A stretch of 62,499 nt of DNA from Latescibacteria bacterium UBA6620 (GTDB lineage: Bacteria > Latescibacterota > UBA2968). Below are positions 40,678-48,722 of the stretch, one piece after another. The notes beneath the pieces are model-generated. The model saw only the letters and a program-made list of their open reading frames with translations, was not told the DNA's origin and did not search any database. The stretch is taken from positions 1 through 62,499 of the forward strand of contig DJHM01000039.1 in the NCBI GenBank assembly GCA_002433075.1. The letters are read 5' to 3'. Each line of letters begins with the position of its first letter. Positions within the stretch are counted from its first letter, which is position 1. The translations under genes and the position numbers were made by a program.

Positions 40678-41064
40678 CCTCGCGACCGTTGACCGTTTGT
40701 GATCTCGAATCCGATTCGTGCGGAGCTCTTGCCACGGATGAGAGATCCCTGTGCGTAAGGAAGGGCGAATAGGCTCAATGCCGGAGGCTATCGCGTTCAG
40801 GGACTCCGTCGCGTTTCGGGGAGCAAGATCCCTTGCGCAGGGATTTCTCCACGGATTGCCATTGTCTTCGATGGTGACAACCGTGGTTCCACGCCACGCC
40901 GTGGCGACGTGACAAGCCTGCGTCAGAGCGAATACGACACGGCCATTCCCGGGAACGCAGTCTGTAAGCGGCTTCCTTTAATTTTCCGGCCGGCCGGAAA
41001 ATTGGGATCCTGTCCGTTCAGTCGGGGGTTGCGTGACCCTTTGGCGCAGCGGAGATTGGATAAA
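40678..41064. other. Gene-free region rich in palindromes
   Basis: No convincing gene. It contains CGAAT-CCG-ATTCG (40706-40718), ATCCCT-TGCGC-AGGGAT around 40828-40844, CGCCACG/CCGTGGCG near 40892-40906, TTCCCGGGAA (40946-40955) and the 24-base perfect palindrome listed separately. The frame is open from 40909 into the pseudouridine synthase, but nothing conserved precedes 41065. Confidence 0.55.
40980..41003. repeat. 24-base perfect palindrome upstream of the RluA-like gene
   Basis: AATTTTCCGGCC (40980-40991) is followed without a gap by its exact reverse complement (40992-41003). As RNA it would form a GC-rich hairpin with A/T feet like a bidirectional terminator, but no gene converges on it from downstream. 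It is 62 bases before the ATG of the following gene. Confidence 0.7.
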
Positions 41065-41718
41065 ATGGACGTGATCTACGAGGACAATCATCTTCTCGTC
41101 GCCAACAAGCCGGCCGGGCAGCTCGCCCAGGGCGACAGCACGGGGAGGCCGACGTTGCTGGACGAGGCGAAAGCCTGGATCAAACAGGCGTACGACAAGC
41201 CGGGCAATGTCTACCTGGGTCTCGTCCATCGACTCGATCGTCCGGCATCGGGTGTGGTGGTGCTGGCGCGTACTTCGAAGGCAGCTTCACGTCTGTCTGA
41301 GGAGATCCGAGCTGGACGCCCGAGAAAGGTCTACTGGGCGCTCGTCGAAGGATTGACGGAAGAGGGAGGTGCGTGTCTGGACTATCTGGTGCGGGATGAG
41401 TATACATCGAGGGTCGGCACGGAGTCCGAGGGGCGTGAGGCCCGGCTACGCTACGTGCGGAAGCAACATCGCGATGACACGAGCGGCGTCGAAATCCTGC
41501 TCGAGACGGGAAGACACCATCAGATCCGCGTCCAGTTCGCGCATAGAGGACACCCGGTGTTGGGGGATCGACGATACGGCTCGAAGCGACCGTTTGTCGA
41601 TGATGCGATCGCCCTTCACGCCCGGGAAATGCGAATTCTGCACCCCACGAGGAAAGAAGAAATGAGGTTCGTGGCCGAGCCGGGACCCGGTTGGAGTGAC
41701 GAATGGCTGAACAGCTGA
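41065..41718 (+). CDS. RluA-family pseudouridine synthase
   Basis: A 217-residue enzyme that isomerises uridine in rRNA or tRNA. Motif I begins VIYEDNHLLVANKPAGQLAQ, the catalytic Asp is in GLVHRLDRPASGVVVLART, and ETGRHHQIRVQFAHRGHPVLGD is the conserved C-terminal part. There is no N-terminal S4 domain, and the protein is short, as in TruC/RluA/RluF-like single-domain members. ATG 41065 begins where conservation begins. The Gfo/Idh gene starts inside its last 16 bases, so they are co-transcribed. Confidence 0.9.
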   Translation: MDVIYEDNHLLVANKPAGQLAQGDSTGRPTLLDEAKAWIKQAYDKPGNVYLGLVHRLDRPASGVVVLARTSKAASRLSEEIRAGRPRKVYWALVEGLTEEGGACLDYLVRDEYTSRVGTESEGREARLRYVRKQHRDDTSGVEILLETGRHHQIRVQFAHRGHPVLGDRRYGSKRPFVDDAIALHAREMRILHPTRKEEMRFVAEPGPGWSDEWLNS

Positions 41719-42812
41719 ACATTGGCATCGCGGGAGCGGCTGGAAGGGGGAAGAGCTTCCGCGCTGCGTTCGACGCGAATCCCATGACTCGAATCCATGC
41801 GGTGTGCGATATAGATGAGACCGCCCTGCCTGAAGCGATGGAGCTGCTGGGCGCGTCCGAGTCCTACACGGACTACGACGAAATGCTGGAACAGTCCGGT
41901 GTCGATGCGGTCGTGATCGGAACCCCGATGCCGTTTCACGCGCCCATGGCGATCAAAGCGCTCGACAGAGGCATCCATGCGATGAGCGAGGTGACGGCTT
42001 CCGTTTCGATCGAGGAGAGCCGCGACCTCGTGGCTGCGGCGAAGGCATCCAATGCCGTTTATATGATGGCTGAGAACTATACCTACCGAAAGCCGTGCGT
42101 CCTTGTAAAGTCATTGTCGGAAAAGGGCCTGCTTGGGGACGTCTACTACGCCGAAGGGGAATATCTCCACGAGCTGAAAGAGCTGAACGAGATCACGAAG
42201 TGGCGCCGGACGTGGCAGACCGGCATCGATGGCATCACCTACGGAACGCACAGCCTGGGGCCGATTCTTCAATGGATGCCGGGGGATCGTGTCGTGCGTG
42301 TCTGTTGCGAGGGCTCCGGCCACCACTACGAAGATCCGCGGGGCCGGAAGTACGAAAATCAGGACTCCTGTGTGATGTTGTGCAAGACGGCGCGGGGCGG
42401 GCTCATCAAGATCCGGGTCGATATGATTTCCGAGCGACCTCATTCGATGACCAACTACTCTCTCCAGGGGACGAAGGGATGCTTCGAATCGTCTCGGGCG
42501 AAAGGAGAACCCGATCGCATCTGGCTGGAGGGCATCTGTGAGAACAAGAACGCGTGGATGGATCTTTCCGCGCTCGAAGAAGAGTACATGCCCGAGCTGT
42601 GGCGGAACCCGAGCGAACAGGCGAAGCAGGCCGGCCACGGCGGCGGAGACTATTTCGAGGTGTTCGACTTCGTGAAGAGCATCGTCGAGGGTACACCCTG
42701 CCCGATCGGGATTTACGAGGCGATGGACATGACGCTGCCGGGTCTGGTCAGTCAGGCGTCGATCGCCAACGAAGGTCAATGGATGGATGTTCCGGATTCG
42801 CGGGAGTGGTAA
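41703..42812 (+). CDS. Gfo/Idh/MocA family oxidoreductase
   Basis: A 369-residue NAD(P)-dependent dehydrogenase of the sugar/inositol type. The nucleotide-binding N-terminus is NIGIAGAAGRGKSFRAAF (a GxAGxG variant), followed by VDAVVIGTPMPFHAPMAIKAL and a catalytic-loop region HAMSEVTASVSIEESRDL, in which the usual EKP reads SEV. This is the variant seen in glycosidase-like (GH109-type) and other atypical members. The C-terminal domain has EGEYLHELKELNE and GTHSLGPILQW. Substrate unknown; cytoplasmic. It overlaps the RluA-like gene by 16 bases and is followed by a REP-like element and a truncated PhyH gene. Confidence 0.85.
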   Translation: MAEQLNIGIAGAAGRGKSFRAAFDANPMTRIHAVCDIDETALPEAMELLGASESYTDYDEMLEQSGVDAVVIGTPMPFHAPMAIKALDRGIHAMSEVTASVSIEESRDLVAAAKASNAVYMMAENYTYRKPCVLVKSLSEKGLLGDVYYAEGEYLHELKELNEITKWRRTWQTGIDGITYGTHSLGPILQWMPGDRVVRVCCEGSGHHYEDPRGRKYENQDSCVMLCKTARGGLIKIRVDMISERPHSMTNYSLQGTKGCFESSRAKGEPDRIWLEGICENKNAWMDLSALEEEYMPELWRNPSEQAKQAGHGGGDYFEVFDFVKSIVEGTPCPIGIYEAMDMTLPGLVSQASIANEGQWMDVPDSREW

Positions 42813-42837
42813 CGGCGATGAAGAACGGGCAGAGAGG

Positions 42838-42861
42838 GTAGGAGCGAGCTCCGGCCGTGAT
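42838..42861 (+). repeat. REP-like element copy 2, at the PhyH truncation point
   Basis: GGTAGGAGCGAGCTCCGGCC followed by GTGA can fold through GGAGC/GCTCC. It aligns with 23504-23528 over its whole length with a few mismatches. It sits exactly where recognisable PhyH coding sequence starts, 25 bases after the Gfo/Idh stop. Confidence 0.5.
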
Positions 42862-43351
42862 GGTCATGCTCGACGACGCGACCCCGGAGAACGGCTGCAT
42901 GCAGATCGTGCGAGGAAGCCACCGACTGGGTTTGCTCGATCACATGGTCGACGGCTTCTTCACGGGTGCGTGTCAGGAGTCGGATACAGGGGCGGACGAA
43001 GATCGGATCGTCGACATCCTGCCGCGCGCAGGCGGGATCAGCATCCATCACTGTCTGGCGTTACACGGTTCGGAGCCGAACGTGTCGGGACACCTGCGTA
43101 GAGGACTGGTTTACCAGTATCGGGCGGACGACGCCTACCAGCTGGCAGACAGCGTGTTCGAAGATACGGGCATCCTGGTGAGTGGGAAGCGACGCGAGCG
43201 TGTCCGATGTGAGGAAGGCGTGTTTGGGCTTCCCAAACGAAACCGGAGCGAGCATCCCTTCGGGTCCGTGTGGAACCAAGATGGTCCGATCGTCCGTCAG
43301 CGTGATTACGGTTTCGATGCAGACGCGCCGCAGGGCACCTCGGGTTCATGA
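42854..43351 (+). pseudogene. Phytanoyl-CoA dioxygenase family, C-terminal half only
   Basis: The frame reads AVMVMLDDATPENGCMQIVR, GSHRLG, then ISIHHCLALHGSEPNVSGH and RRGLVYQYRADDAYQ, which is the second half of a PhyH Fe(II)/2-oxoglutarate dioxygenase, including the distal His (LHGS) and the Arg that binds 2-oxoglutarate. The first half with the HxD iron ligands is missing; upstream is a stop (42839-42841) and a REP-like element. GTG 42857 could start a 164-residue product, but it could not bind iron normally. Its TGA overlaps the adenosine deaminase ATG (43348), showing the intact gene was once coupled to it. Confidence 0.75.
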
Positions 43352-44343
43352 CGAGAGCGGACGACACGCTGGATGCCTTTGTCCAGGCACTCCCGAAATG
43401 CGAAGTCCACCTGCACCTGGAGGGGGCGGTGCCTCTGGATCTGGCTCGCGAATGGTCGAGCGAACCTGTTCCGAAGGATCCCGAGTGGTTCGATCCCGAT
43501 CACCGCTATTCCTCTTTCAAGGACTTCATTCACGTACTCAATCTCACCTGGCGCGGCCATCTGAACACGCTGGAACGGATACAACAGGCGGCGACCAAGA
43601 TTTTTCGCCAACTCAACGCCCAGAACGTTCGCTACGTGGAGATGTCGTTCGGAGTCGGAGCCTACACGTTTCCCGTCGTCGAAACGGTGGCCGCTCTCAA
43701 GGCAGGGGCGCCTGACGGGATGACGGTTCGGATCATTGCGGGACTTTCTCGCGATCGCGACACGGCCTACATCTTGAAGATCGGGGAAGAGGCGGTCTGG
43801 GCCGATAATGTGGACGGGGTCGATCTACACGGAGACGAACGCGTCGGCGATCCGCGGAATTTCCTCGGGCTCTACCAGGAGGCACGGTCTCGTGGGATGA
43901 TCACGAAGGCGCACGCCGGTGAATTCGGAGGGCCCACGTCGGTGATTCAGGCACTCGACCTTCTGCGCGTCAACCGGCTCCAACACGGGGTGGGGGCTTC
44001 GAACGATCAGGGGCTGATACAGAGGTTTCTGGACGAAGGGGTCACGCTCGACATGTGCCCCTGGTCGAACGTGAAGCTGGGGGTGATCGAACAGCTGGGT
44101 GGACACCCTCTACCGATGTTCCATCGTGCGGGTGTTCGGGTTACGGTCAGTACCGACGATCCTACGCTCTTCGGTCAGAGACTGACGGATGAGTATAGAT
44201 GGCTCTATACGGAGATGGGACTCAGCTATGGAGAGATCGGTCAGATCGCGGCGAACGCTTTTCTCAACGCGAAGATGGACGATGGGGAACGAGATACTTG
44301 TCTGAGCGAGATTGCATCCGTTGTCGAGGCGTACGAGGGATAA
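43348..44343 (+). CDS. Adenosine deaminase family protein
   Basis: A 331-residue TIM-barrel deaminase. Zinc and catalytic residues are visible: CEVHLHLEGA (HxH), KAHAGEFGG (His/Glu), RLQHGVGA and TVSTDDPTLF (Asp pair). It would convert adenosine, or a related purine such as adenine or a modified nucleoside, to the inosine-type product in the cytoplasm. CEVHLHLEGAVP with a WxxR-free pocket is shared by adenosine and adenine deaminases, so I do not assign a symbol. Its ATG overlaps the stop of the PhyH remnant, and the following serine hydrolase starts 4 bases after its stop. Confidence 0.85.
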   Translation: MTRADDTLDAFVQALPKCEVHLHLEGAVPLDLAREWSSEPVPKDPEWFDPDHRYSSFKDFIHVLNLTWRGHLNTLERIQQAATKIFRQLNAQNVRYVEMSFGVGAYTFPVVETVAALKAGAPDGMTVRIIAGLSRDRDTAYILKIGEEAVWADNVDGVDLHGDERVGDPRNFLGLYQEARSRGMITKAHAGEFGGPTSVIQALDLLRVNRLQHGVGASNDQGLIQRFLDEGVTLDMCPWSNVKLGVIEQLGGHPLPMFHRAGVRVTVSTDDPTLFGQRLTDEYRWLYTEMGLSYGEIGQIAANAFLNAKMDDGERDTCLSEIASVVEAYEG

Positions 44344-44347
44344 TGAC

Positions 44348-45463
44348 ATGAGCCAGGATGTGGAAACGATCGGATTCTCGAGCACCCGGCTGGATCAGAT
44401 CAGGAATCTGCTGGCGTCCACCCACGATGAGGGCGACCTGATGGGGGCGGCGGTCCAGGTAGCCCGGAACGGGGTGCCGGTCGCCCCGATCTGTGTGGGA
44501 CGTCGACGGTTGGAGGATGAGGGCGCCGCGGTCGAGAAGGATACGATCTTTCTCGTGGCTTCGATCACAAAGCCGATCGTGACTTCTGCAGCGGGGCGTC
44601 TCATCGAACGGGGCCTGCTGAGTCTGGACGATCGAGTGGCCGATCACCTGTCGGGGTTTGAGGCTGCGGGCAAGGAGGAGGTCCTCATCCGTCATCTGAT
44701 GACGCACACGTCTGGGCTTCCCGACCAGATCCCGGAAAATCGCGCTTACCGTGAGGCTCATCGCCCGTTGTCCGATTTCGTGGCGCGAACCTGCGAGTTG
44801 CCACCCGCGTTCCCTCCGGGAACGAAGGTGTCCTACCAGAGCAGCGGGATCAACGCGCTTGGAACGATCATCGAGAGGTTGACGGGAATGTCACTCCCGG
44901 AACATCTGGACGAGATCTTTTTCACCCCGCTGGGGCTGAAAGACACGGGTCTGGGGATTCAGACGAGAAACGAGCGGGAGTCCGATGTCGTGATGGCCGG
45001 GGAGGGTCTGACACACGGCGGATCGGGAACAGACTTCGATTGGAACTCGGACTACTGGCGGGGACTGGGCGCACCGTGGGGCGGGTTGCTGACGACGATT
45101 GAAGAAATGATGCGACTGATGCTGCTGTTCCGGGCAGGCGGTGAGGTCGGTGGCGCGCGTTGTCTGAGCGAAGCGACAGTTCGGACTCTCGTGACCGACC
45201 AGGCTTCTGCGCTCCCCGATCTCGATCCGGCAGAATCCTTGAAGCAAAGATGGGGTCTTGGCTGGCGTCTTGGCGGCAGAAGCAGTTCGATCTACGGAGA
45301 TCTCACATCGGACGCGACCTTCGGTCACGGAGGAGCGACAGGTACCGTCGCCTGGCACGATCCCGAGTCGGATGTCACGTGTGTCATCTTCACGAACGAC
45401 CCTGATGCCGCTTCCTGGCTGCGCCCCCGGATCTCCAACCTCGTCATGGGCGCCGCGTTGTAA
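44348..45463 (+). CDS. Serine hydrolase, beta-lactamase/esterase (class C) family
   Basis: A 371-residue protein of the class C beta-lactamase fold. The nucleophile motif SxxK is ASITKP, the second motif is YQSSG (YxS rather than YxN), and the third is GHGGATG near the C-terminus. HLMTHTSGLPDQIP is a typical family segment. No signal peptide is evident, so an intracellular esterase or D-aminopeptidase role is more likely than antibiotic resistance. ATG 44348 lies 4 bases after the deaminase stop, suggesting one transcript from the RluA-like gene through this one. Confidence 0.85.
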   Translation: MSQDVETIGFSSTRLDQIRNLLASTHDEGDLMGAAVQVARNGVPVAPICVGRRRLEDEGAAVEKDTIFLVASITKPIVTSAAGRLIERGLLSLDDRVADHLSGFEAAGKEEVLIRHLMTHTSGLPDQIPENRAYREAHRPLSDFVARTCELPPAFPPGTKVSYQSSGINALGTIIERLTGMSLPEHLDEIFFTPLGLKDTGLGIQTRNERESDVVMAGEGLTHGGSGTDFDWNSDYWRGLGAPWGGLLTTIEEMMRLMLLFRAGGEVGGARCLSEATVRTLVTDQASALPDLDPAESLKQRWGLGWRLGGRSSSIYGDLTSDATFGHGGATGTVAWHDPESDVTCVIFTNDPDAASWLRPRISNLVMGAAL

Positions 45464-45760
45464 CTCTTCGCGCGCCGTGCAGAGCATTCGGCCGGATGTG
45501 TTCGCGGGATTCCCGCGAGCGCAGGAGCTCTGGTCAGTACGTCCTCGTGCGGAGGACGAGTATCGCGTTGTTGGGGGTGGGGCCTGGTTTCTACGGTACT
45601 CTGAGTACCGGGCCCTGTAAGAAGAAGCGCGTTGCCCTCGCCCCTGTGCTACGCACAGGGGCGAAAGGTTTCGCCCATCCATACGAAAAGCGTCGTCCAG
45701 GGGGTAGCGGGCGGCGCTTTTCTTCATAGCGGGATATGCTCGGTTTTTCTGTCGGGCCCG
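45464..45760. other. Gene-free region with five successive strong inverted repeats
   Basis: In about 220 bases there are TCGCGGGA/TCCCGCGA (45502-45518), CGTCCTC/GAGGACG (45541-45559), CGGTACTC/GAGTACCG (45594-45610), CGCCCCTGTGC/GCACAGGGGCG with a TAC loop (45639-45663) and a 14-pair stem at 45685-45722 (the last fits a terminator). None of the first four has a T run. No protein or tRNA could be recognised. Confidence 0.6.
45685..45722. terminator. Bidirectional terminator between serine hydrolase and prs
   Basis: GAAAAGCGTCGTCC (45685-45698) pairs along its whole length (two G-T) with GGGCGGCGCTTTTC (45709-45722). Confidence 0.7.
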
Positions 45761-46735
45761 CTACCCTTCTACCCGAGCGTTCGCGAAGAGCGTACTGACC
45801 GATTCGTCGTTGTTGATGCGACGAATGGCCTCGCCGAGGATGGGGGCGACGGAAAGGACCTTGATCCGGCCGTTCTGATCGCTCTCGGGGACAGGGATGG
45901 AGTTCGCGACGAGTAGCTCTTTGAGGACAGAGTTCTCGATCCGCTCGATGGCGGGGCCGGCGAGGACGGGATGGACGATACAGGCGGAGATGTCGAGGGC
46001 GCCGCGCTCCTTCAGAGTGGCCGCGGCCTCGCACAGGGAGCCACCCGTGCTGATGAGATCGTCGACGATGATGATGTTTCGGTTCTCGACCTCACCGATC
46101 AGGTTCATGACCTCGGTGTCGGTTCCGCTGGTGCGACGCTTGTCGACCACGGCCAGGTCTGCGCCGAGGAGCTCGGCATAGGCGCGTGCCATCTTGATGT
46201 TGCCGACGTCGGGGGAGACGACGGTCAGATCCGGGATGTCCTTGGCGGCGAAGTAGTCGGTAAAAATGTTGATCGAGTAGAGGTGGTCGAACGGGATGTC
46301 GAAGAAGCCCTGGATCTGATTGGAGTGTAGATCCAGAGAGAGTGCCCGCCGAGCGCCCGCAGTGTAGATCATGTTGGCCACGAGTTTGGCGGTGATCGGG
46401 ACGCGCGGGCGATCCTTGCGATCCTGTCGCGCATAGCCGTAGTAGGGGAGGACGGCGGTGATGCGACGAGCCGACGCGCGGCGAGCGGCATCGATGAGGA
46501 TGAGCAGCTCCATGAGCGCGTCGTTCGGCGACAGGTTGAGATCCTTGTTGCCGCAGACGGGCTGGACGATGAAGACGTCCGTGCCGCGAATGTTCTCGTC
46601 GATCTGGACGTGGGTTTCCCCACCCGGAAAGATCTTGACGGATGCGCGTCCGAGATGTGTGTCTATGTGAGAACAGATGTCTTCGGCGAGCGCGCGGTTG
46701 GTGTTGCCAGTGAGAATCTTGAGGTCGTAACCCAC
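45761..46735 (-). CDS. prs: Ribose-phosphate pyrophosphokinase
   Basis: A 324-residue PRPP synthetase that feeds purine, pyrimidine, histidine, tryptophan and NAD synthesis. Hallmarks: ILTGNTNRALAEDI, FPGGETHVQIDENIRGTDVF, LPYYGYARQDRKDRPRVPI (ATP/flexible loop), SLDLHSNQIQGFFDIP and the PRPP loop IIVDDLISTGGSLCEAA. GTG 46735 is preceded by AGGAGG at ideal spacing, which rules out the longer open frame to 46813. It faces the serine hydrolase convergently. hisI, an enzyme that uses a PRPP-derived substrate, lies just upstream. Confidence 0.97.
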   Translation of the reverse strand: MGYDLKILTGNTNRALAEDICSHIDTHLGRASVKIFPGGETHVQIDENIRGTDVFIVQPVCGNKDLNLSPNDALMELLILIDAARRASARRITAVLPYYGYARQDRKDRPRVPITAKLVANMIYTAGARRALSLDLHSNQIQGFFDIPFDHLYSINIFTDYFAAKDIPDLTVVSPDVGNIKMARAYAELLGADLAVVDKRRTSGTDTEVMNLIGEVENRNIIIVDDLISTGGSLCEAAATLKERGALDISACIVHPVLAGPAIERIENSVLKELLVANSIPVPESDQNGRIKVLSVAPILGEAIRRINNDESVSTLFANARVEG

Positions 46736-46927
46736 TGCCGTTCCTCCTGGAGCCTGGACAGGCGATCGATGGACTGCGGGGGAGGGCGACAACCCATCCC
46801 CCGGTGAAGTCACCGTCTGGATGGGCAGGTGGGGGAGCCGATGCGGGATCGGCTAGCCAATATACAGGCGGGTGCAGCCGAGTCAAGCATCCGTAGGTGC
46901 CACGTGTATGGAGCGATGGATCAGCGC

Positions 46928-47332
46928 TCAGAGGTGATCGAGGCTTTCCTCTCCAATCTTGCGATAGTAGCAGCCCGGCCGGTGGGCGCCGTCCGGGCCG
47001 GTGGTGTGGCATACGCCGGCTCCCCGGAGGGTCACTCGATAAAGGAGGGAATTCTGCTCACAGTTCACGCGGACATCGACTACGTCGAGGAAGTCACCTG
47101 ACGTCGCACCCTTGATCCAGAGCTCGTTACGGGACGTGCTCCAGAAGGTGGCCACCCGCTCTTTCAGGGTGTGGTCCAACGCTTGACGGTTCGCGTATCC
47201 GATCAGGAGGACGTCGCCGGATTCTACGTCCTGTACGGCGACGGGGACCACGTCCTGACCGCAACTGGCCACCTGGTTCAGTTTTGTGAAATCCAGGGCG
47301 AGTGTTGTGCCTTCTTCCAGATCGTTCGACAT
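46928..47332 (-). CDS. hisI: Phosphoribosyl-AMP cyclohydrolase HisI
   Basis: A 134-residue zinc enzyme opening the adenine ring of phosphoribosyl-AMP in histidine synthesis. Recognisable are VLLIGYANRQALDHTL, TFWSTSRNELWIKGATSGDF, VRVNCEQNSLLYRV and GVCHTTGPD; Cys in the VNCEQN and GVCHT segments are the expected zinc ligands. The HisE pyrophosphohydrolase domain is absent, so this is the monofunctional form. ATG 47332 follows GGAG. Other his genes are not nearby. Confidence 0.93.
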   Translation of the reverse strand: MSNDLEEGTTLALDFTKLNQVASCGQDVVPVAVQDVESGDVLLIGYANRQALDHTLKERVATFWSTSRNELWIKGATSGDFLDVVDVRVNCEQNSLLYRVTLRGAGVCHTTGPDGAHRPGCYYRKIGEESLDHL

Positions 47333-47548
47333 GAGGTCTCCATTCCTGGGGCCGACGTCTTCGAACCGGCGATCTGTAGCAAACGGTCGACCGGCGAACG
47401 AAGATAGAGGGATCGGTCTCAGCTTCAAAGCGGGAAGGACACCGTCCTTGCCCCGCGGACGTGGATGGGCCTAAATTCCTGCGTGGCGGGCAGCTTTGCG
47501 GCTCGCCTTTCACTTGCCCATTACGGGCTCTACCCGGACGGACCTCGC

Positions 47549-48595
47549 ATGCTTTTCTGGCTCGGTCAGAACATGGCTGATGTGTATGGCCCGCTTCGCC
47601 TCTTCGCGTCCTACCTGTTCCTGACGGGACTGGGAACCGCGCTGGCAGCGATCCTGACGCTCGTATTGCTGCCGCGCCTCTGGCGATTCCTCCCGCGGGA
47701 TCGGGGACGCGCCTTTGCCGTCGATGCCGAGAAGAGCGAGGGCAAGCCGGTCGGCGCGGGCATTATTTTCGTGCCGATTTTCGTGTTCGTCTGTCTGCTG
47801 ACGGTCCCTTTCGACGTACGGCTCCTGAGCGCGCTGGCGTGTATCCTCCTGATCTGCTTCGCAGGCTATCTGGACGATCGTGCCGGCGGATGGAATGAAT
47901 ACGCGCTCGGGGCGATCGACTTGATCGTCGGGGCGTTCGCAGCGATCGCGGTGTGCGGGCTGCAGACTTACATGCTCTGGCTGCCGCTGATCAAGACGAC
48001 GGTCATGATCTCACCCTGGGTGTTCATCCCTGTCGCGGCGGTCCTGATCTGGCTCGTGATCAACGCGACCAATTGCACGGATGGGGTGGACGGACTGTCC
48101 GGCAGTCTGTGCGGCCTCGCCTTCATCTATCTTGCGGGCATCCTCTACGGGATTGTGGGCCATCGGGAGATCGCCCGATACCTGCTCGTCCCCCATTACG
48201 GAGACGGCGCGAGCTGGGCGATCTTGGCGTTTGCCATGGTGGGTTGCCTGGCCGGTTACCTCTGGTACAATGCCAATCCGAGCCAGGTGCTCATGGGGGA
48301 CGCCGGGTCGCGACCGATGGGGCTGTTGCTCGGCATCCTGGTGCTCGCCTGCGGCAATCCGTTGTTGATCCTGGTGGTGGCAGGTGTCGTACTCGTCAAC
48401 GGCGGAACGGGCCTGCTGAAGGTTGCGCTGTTGCGTTTTTTCAAGATCTGGATCTTCAAGGAGGTCCGGTATCCACTGCACGATCACTTTCGACACAATA
48501 GAGGGTGGTCGAATACGCAGGTCCTTGTTAGGTTCATGTTACTTCAGGCTGTGGGAACCCCGATTCTTCTCGTGTTGCTCCTGAAGATTCGGTAG
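47549..48595 (+). CDS. mraY: MraY-type phospho-MurNAc-pentapeptide transferase
   Basis: A 348-residue integral membrane protein with about ten helices that links UDP-MurNAc-pentapeptide to undecaprenyl phosphate. Start MLFWLGQNMADVYGPLRLF is characteristic. Active-site segments are GYLDDRAGG, NATNCTDGVDGLSGS and LMGDAGSRPMG, and the C-terminal HDHFRHNRGWSNTQVLVRF matches the HHHFE-type motif as HDHFRHN. The usual KxGTPTMGG reads EGKPVGAGIIF and GSLALG reads GSRPMG, so it is a diverged member and stands outside any mur/fts cluster. It could be the only MraY or a paralogue for another lipid-linked sugar. ATG 47549 chosen over 47465. Confidence 0.8.
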   Translation: MLFWLGQNMADVYGPLRLFASYLFLTGLGTALAAILTLVLLPRLWRFLPRDRGRAFAVDAEKSEGKPVGAGIIFVPIFVFVCLLTVPFDVRLLSALACILLICFAGYLDDRAGGWNEYALGAIDLIVGAFAAIAVCGLQTYMLWLPLIKTTVMISPWVFIPVAAVLIWLVINATNCTDGVDGLSGSLCGLAFIYLAGILYGIVGHREIARYLLVPHYGDGASWAILAFAMVGCLAGYLWYNANPSQVLMGDAGSRPMGLLLGILVLACGNPLLILVVAGVVLVNGGTGLLKVALLRFFKIWIFKEVRYPLHDHFRHNRGWSNTQVLVRFMLLQAVGTPILLVLLLKIR

Positions 48596-48620
48596 CGTTG
48601 TCGCCTGGAGTCCCGTCTCG

Positions 48621-48647
48621 GCCACTTCCTTCGGGAGTGGCTTTTTT
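48621..48647 (+). terminator. Terminator after mraY
   Basis: GCCACTTCC/GGAGTGGC stem with one bulge and a TTCG loop, followed by TTTTTT. Confidence 0.75.
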
Positions 48648-48722
48648 CGTTGTGGATTTCGGGACGTATATCGACCATTCAACCGACGACAAGGATCGTG
48701 GGGGGCAACCTGAGGAGGATAC

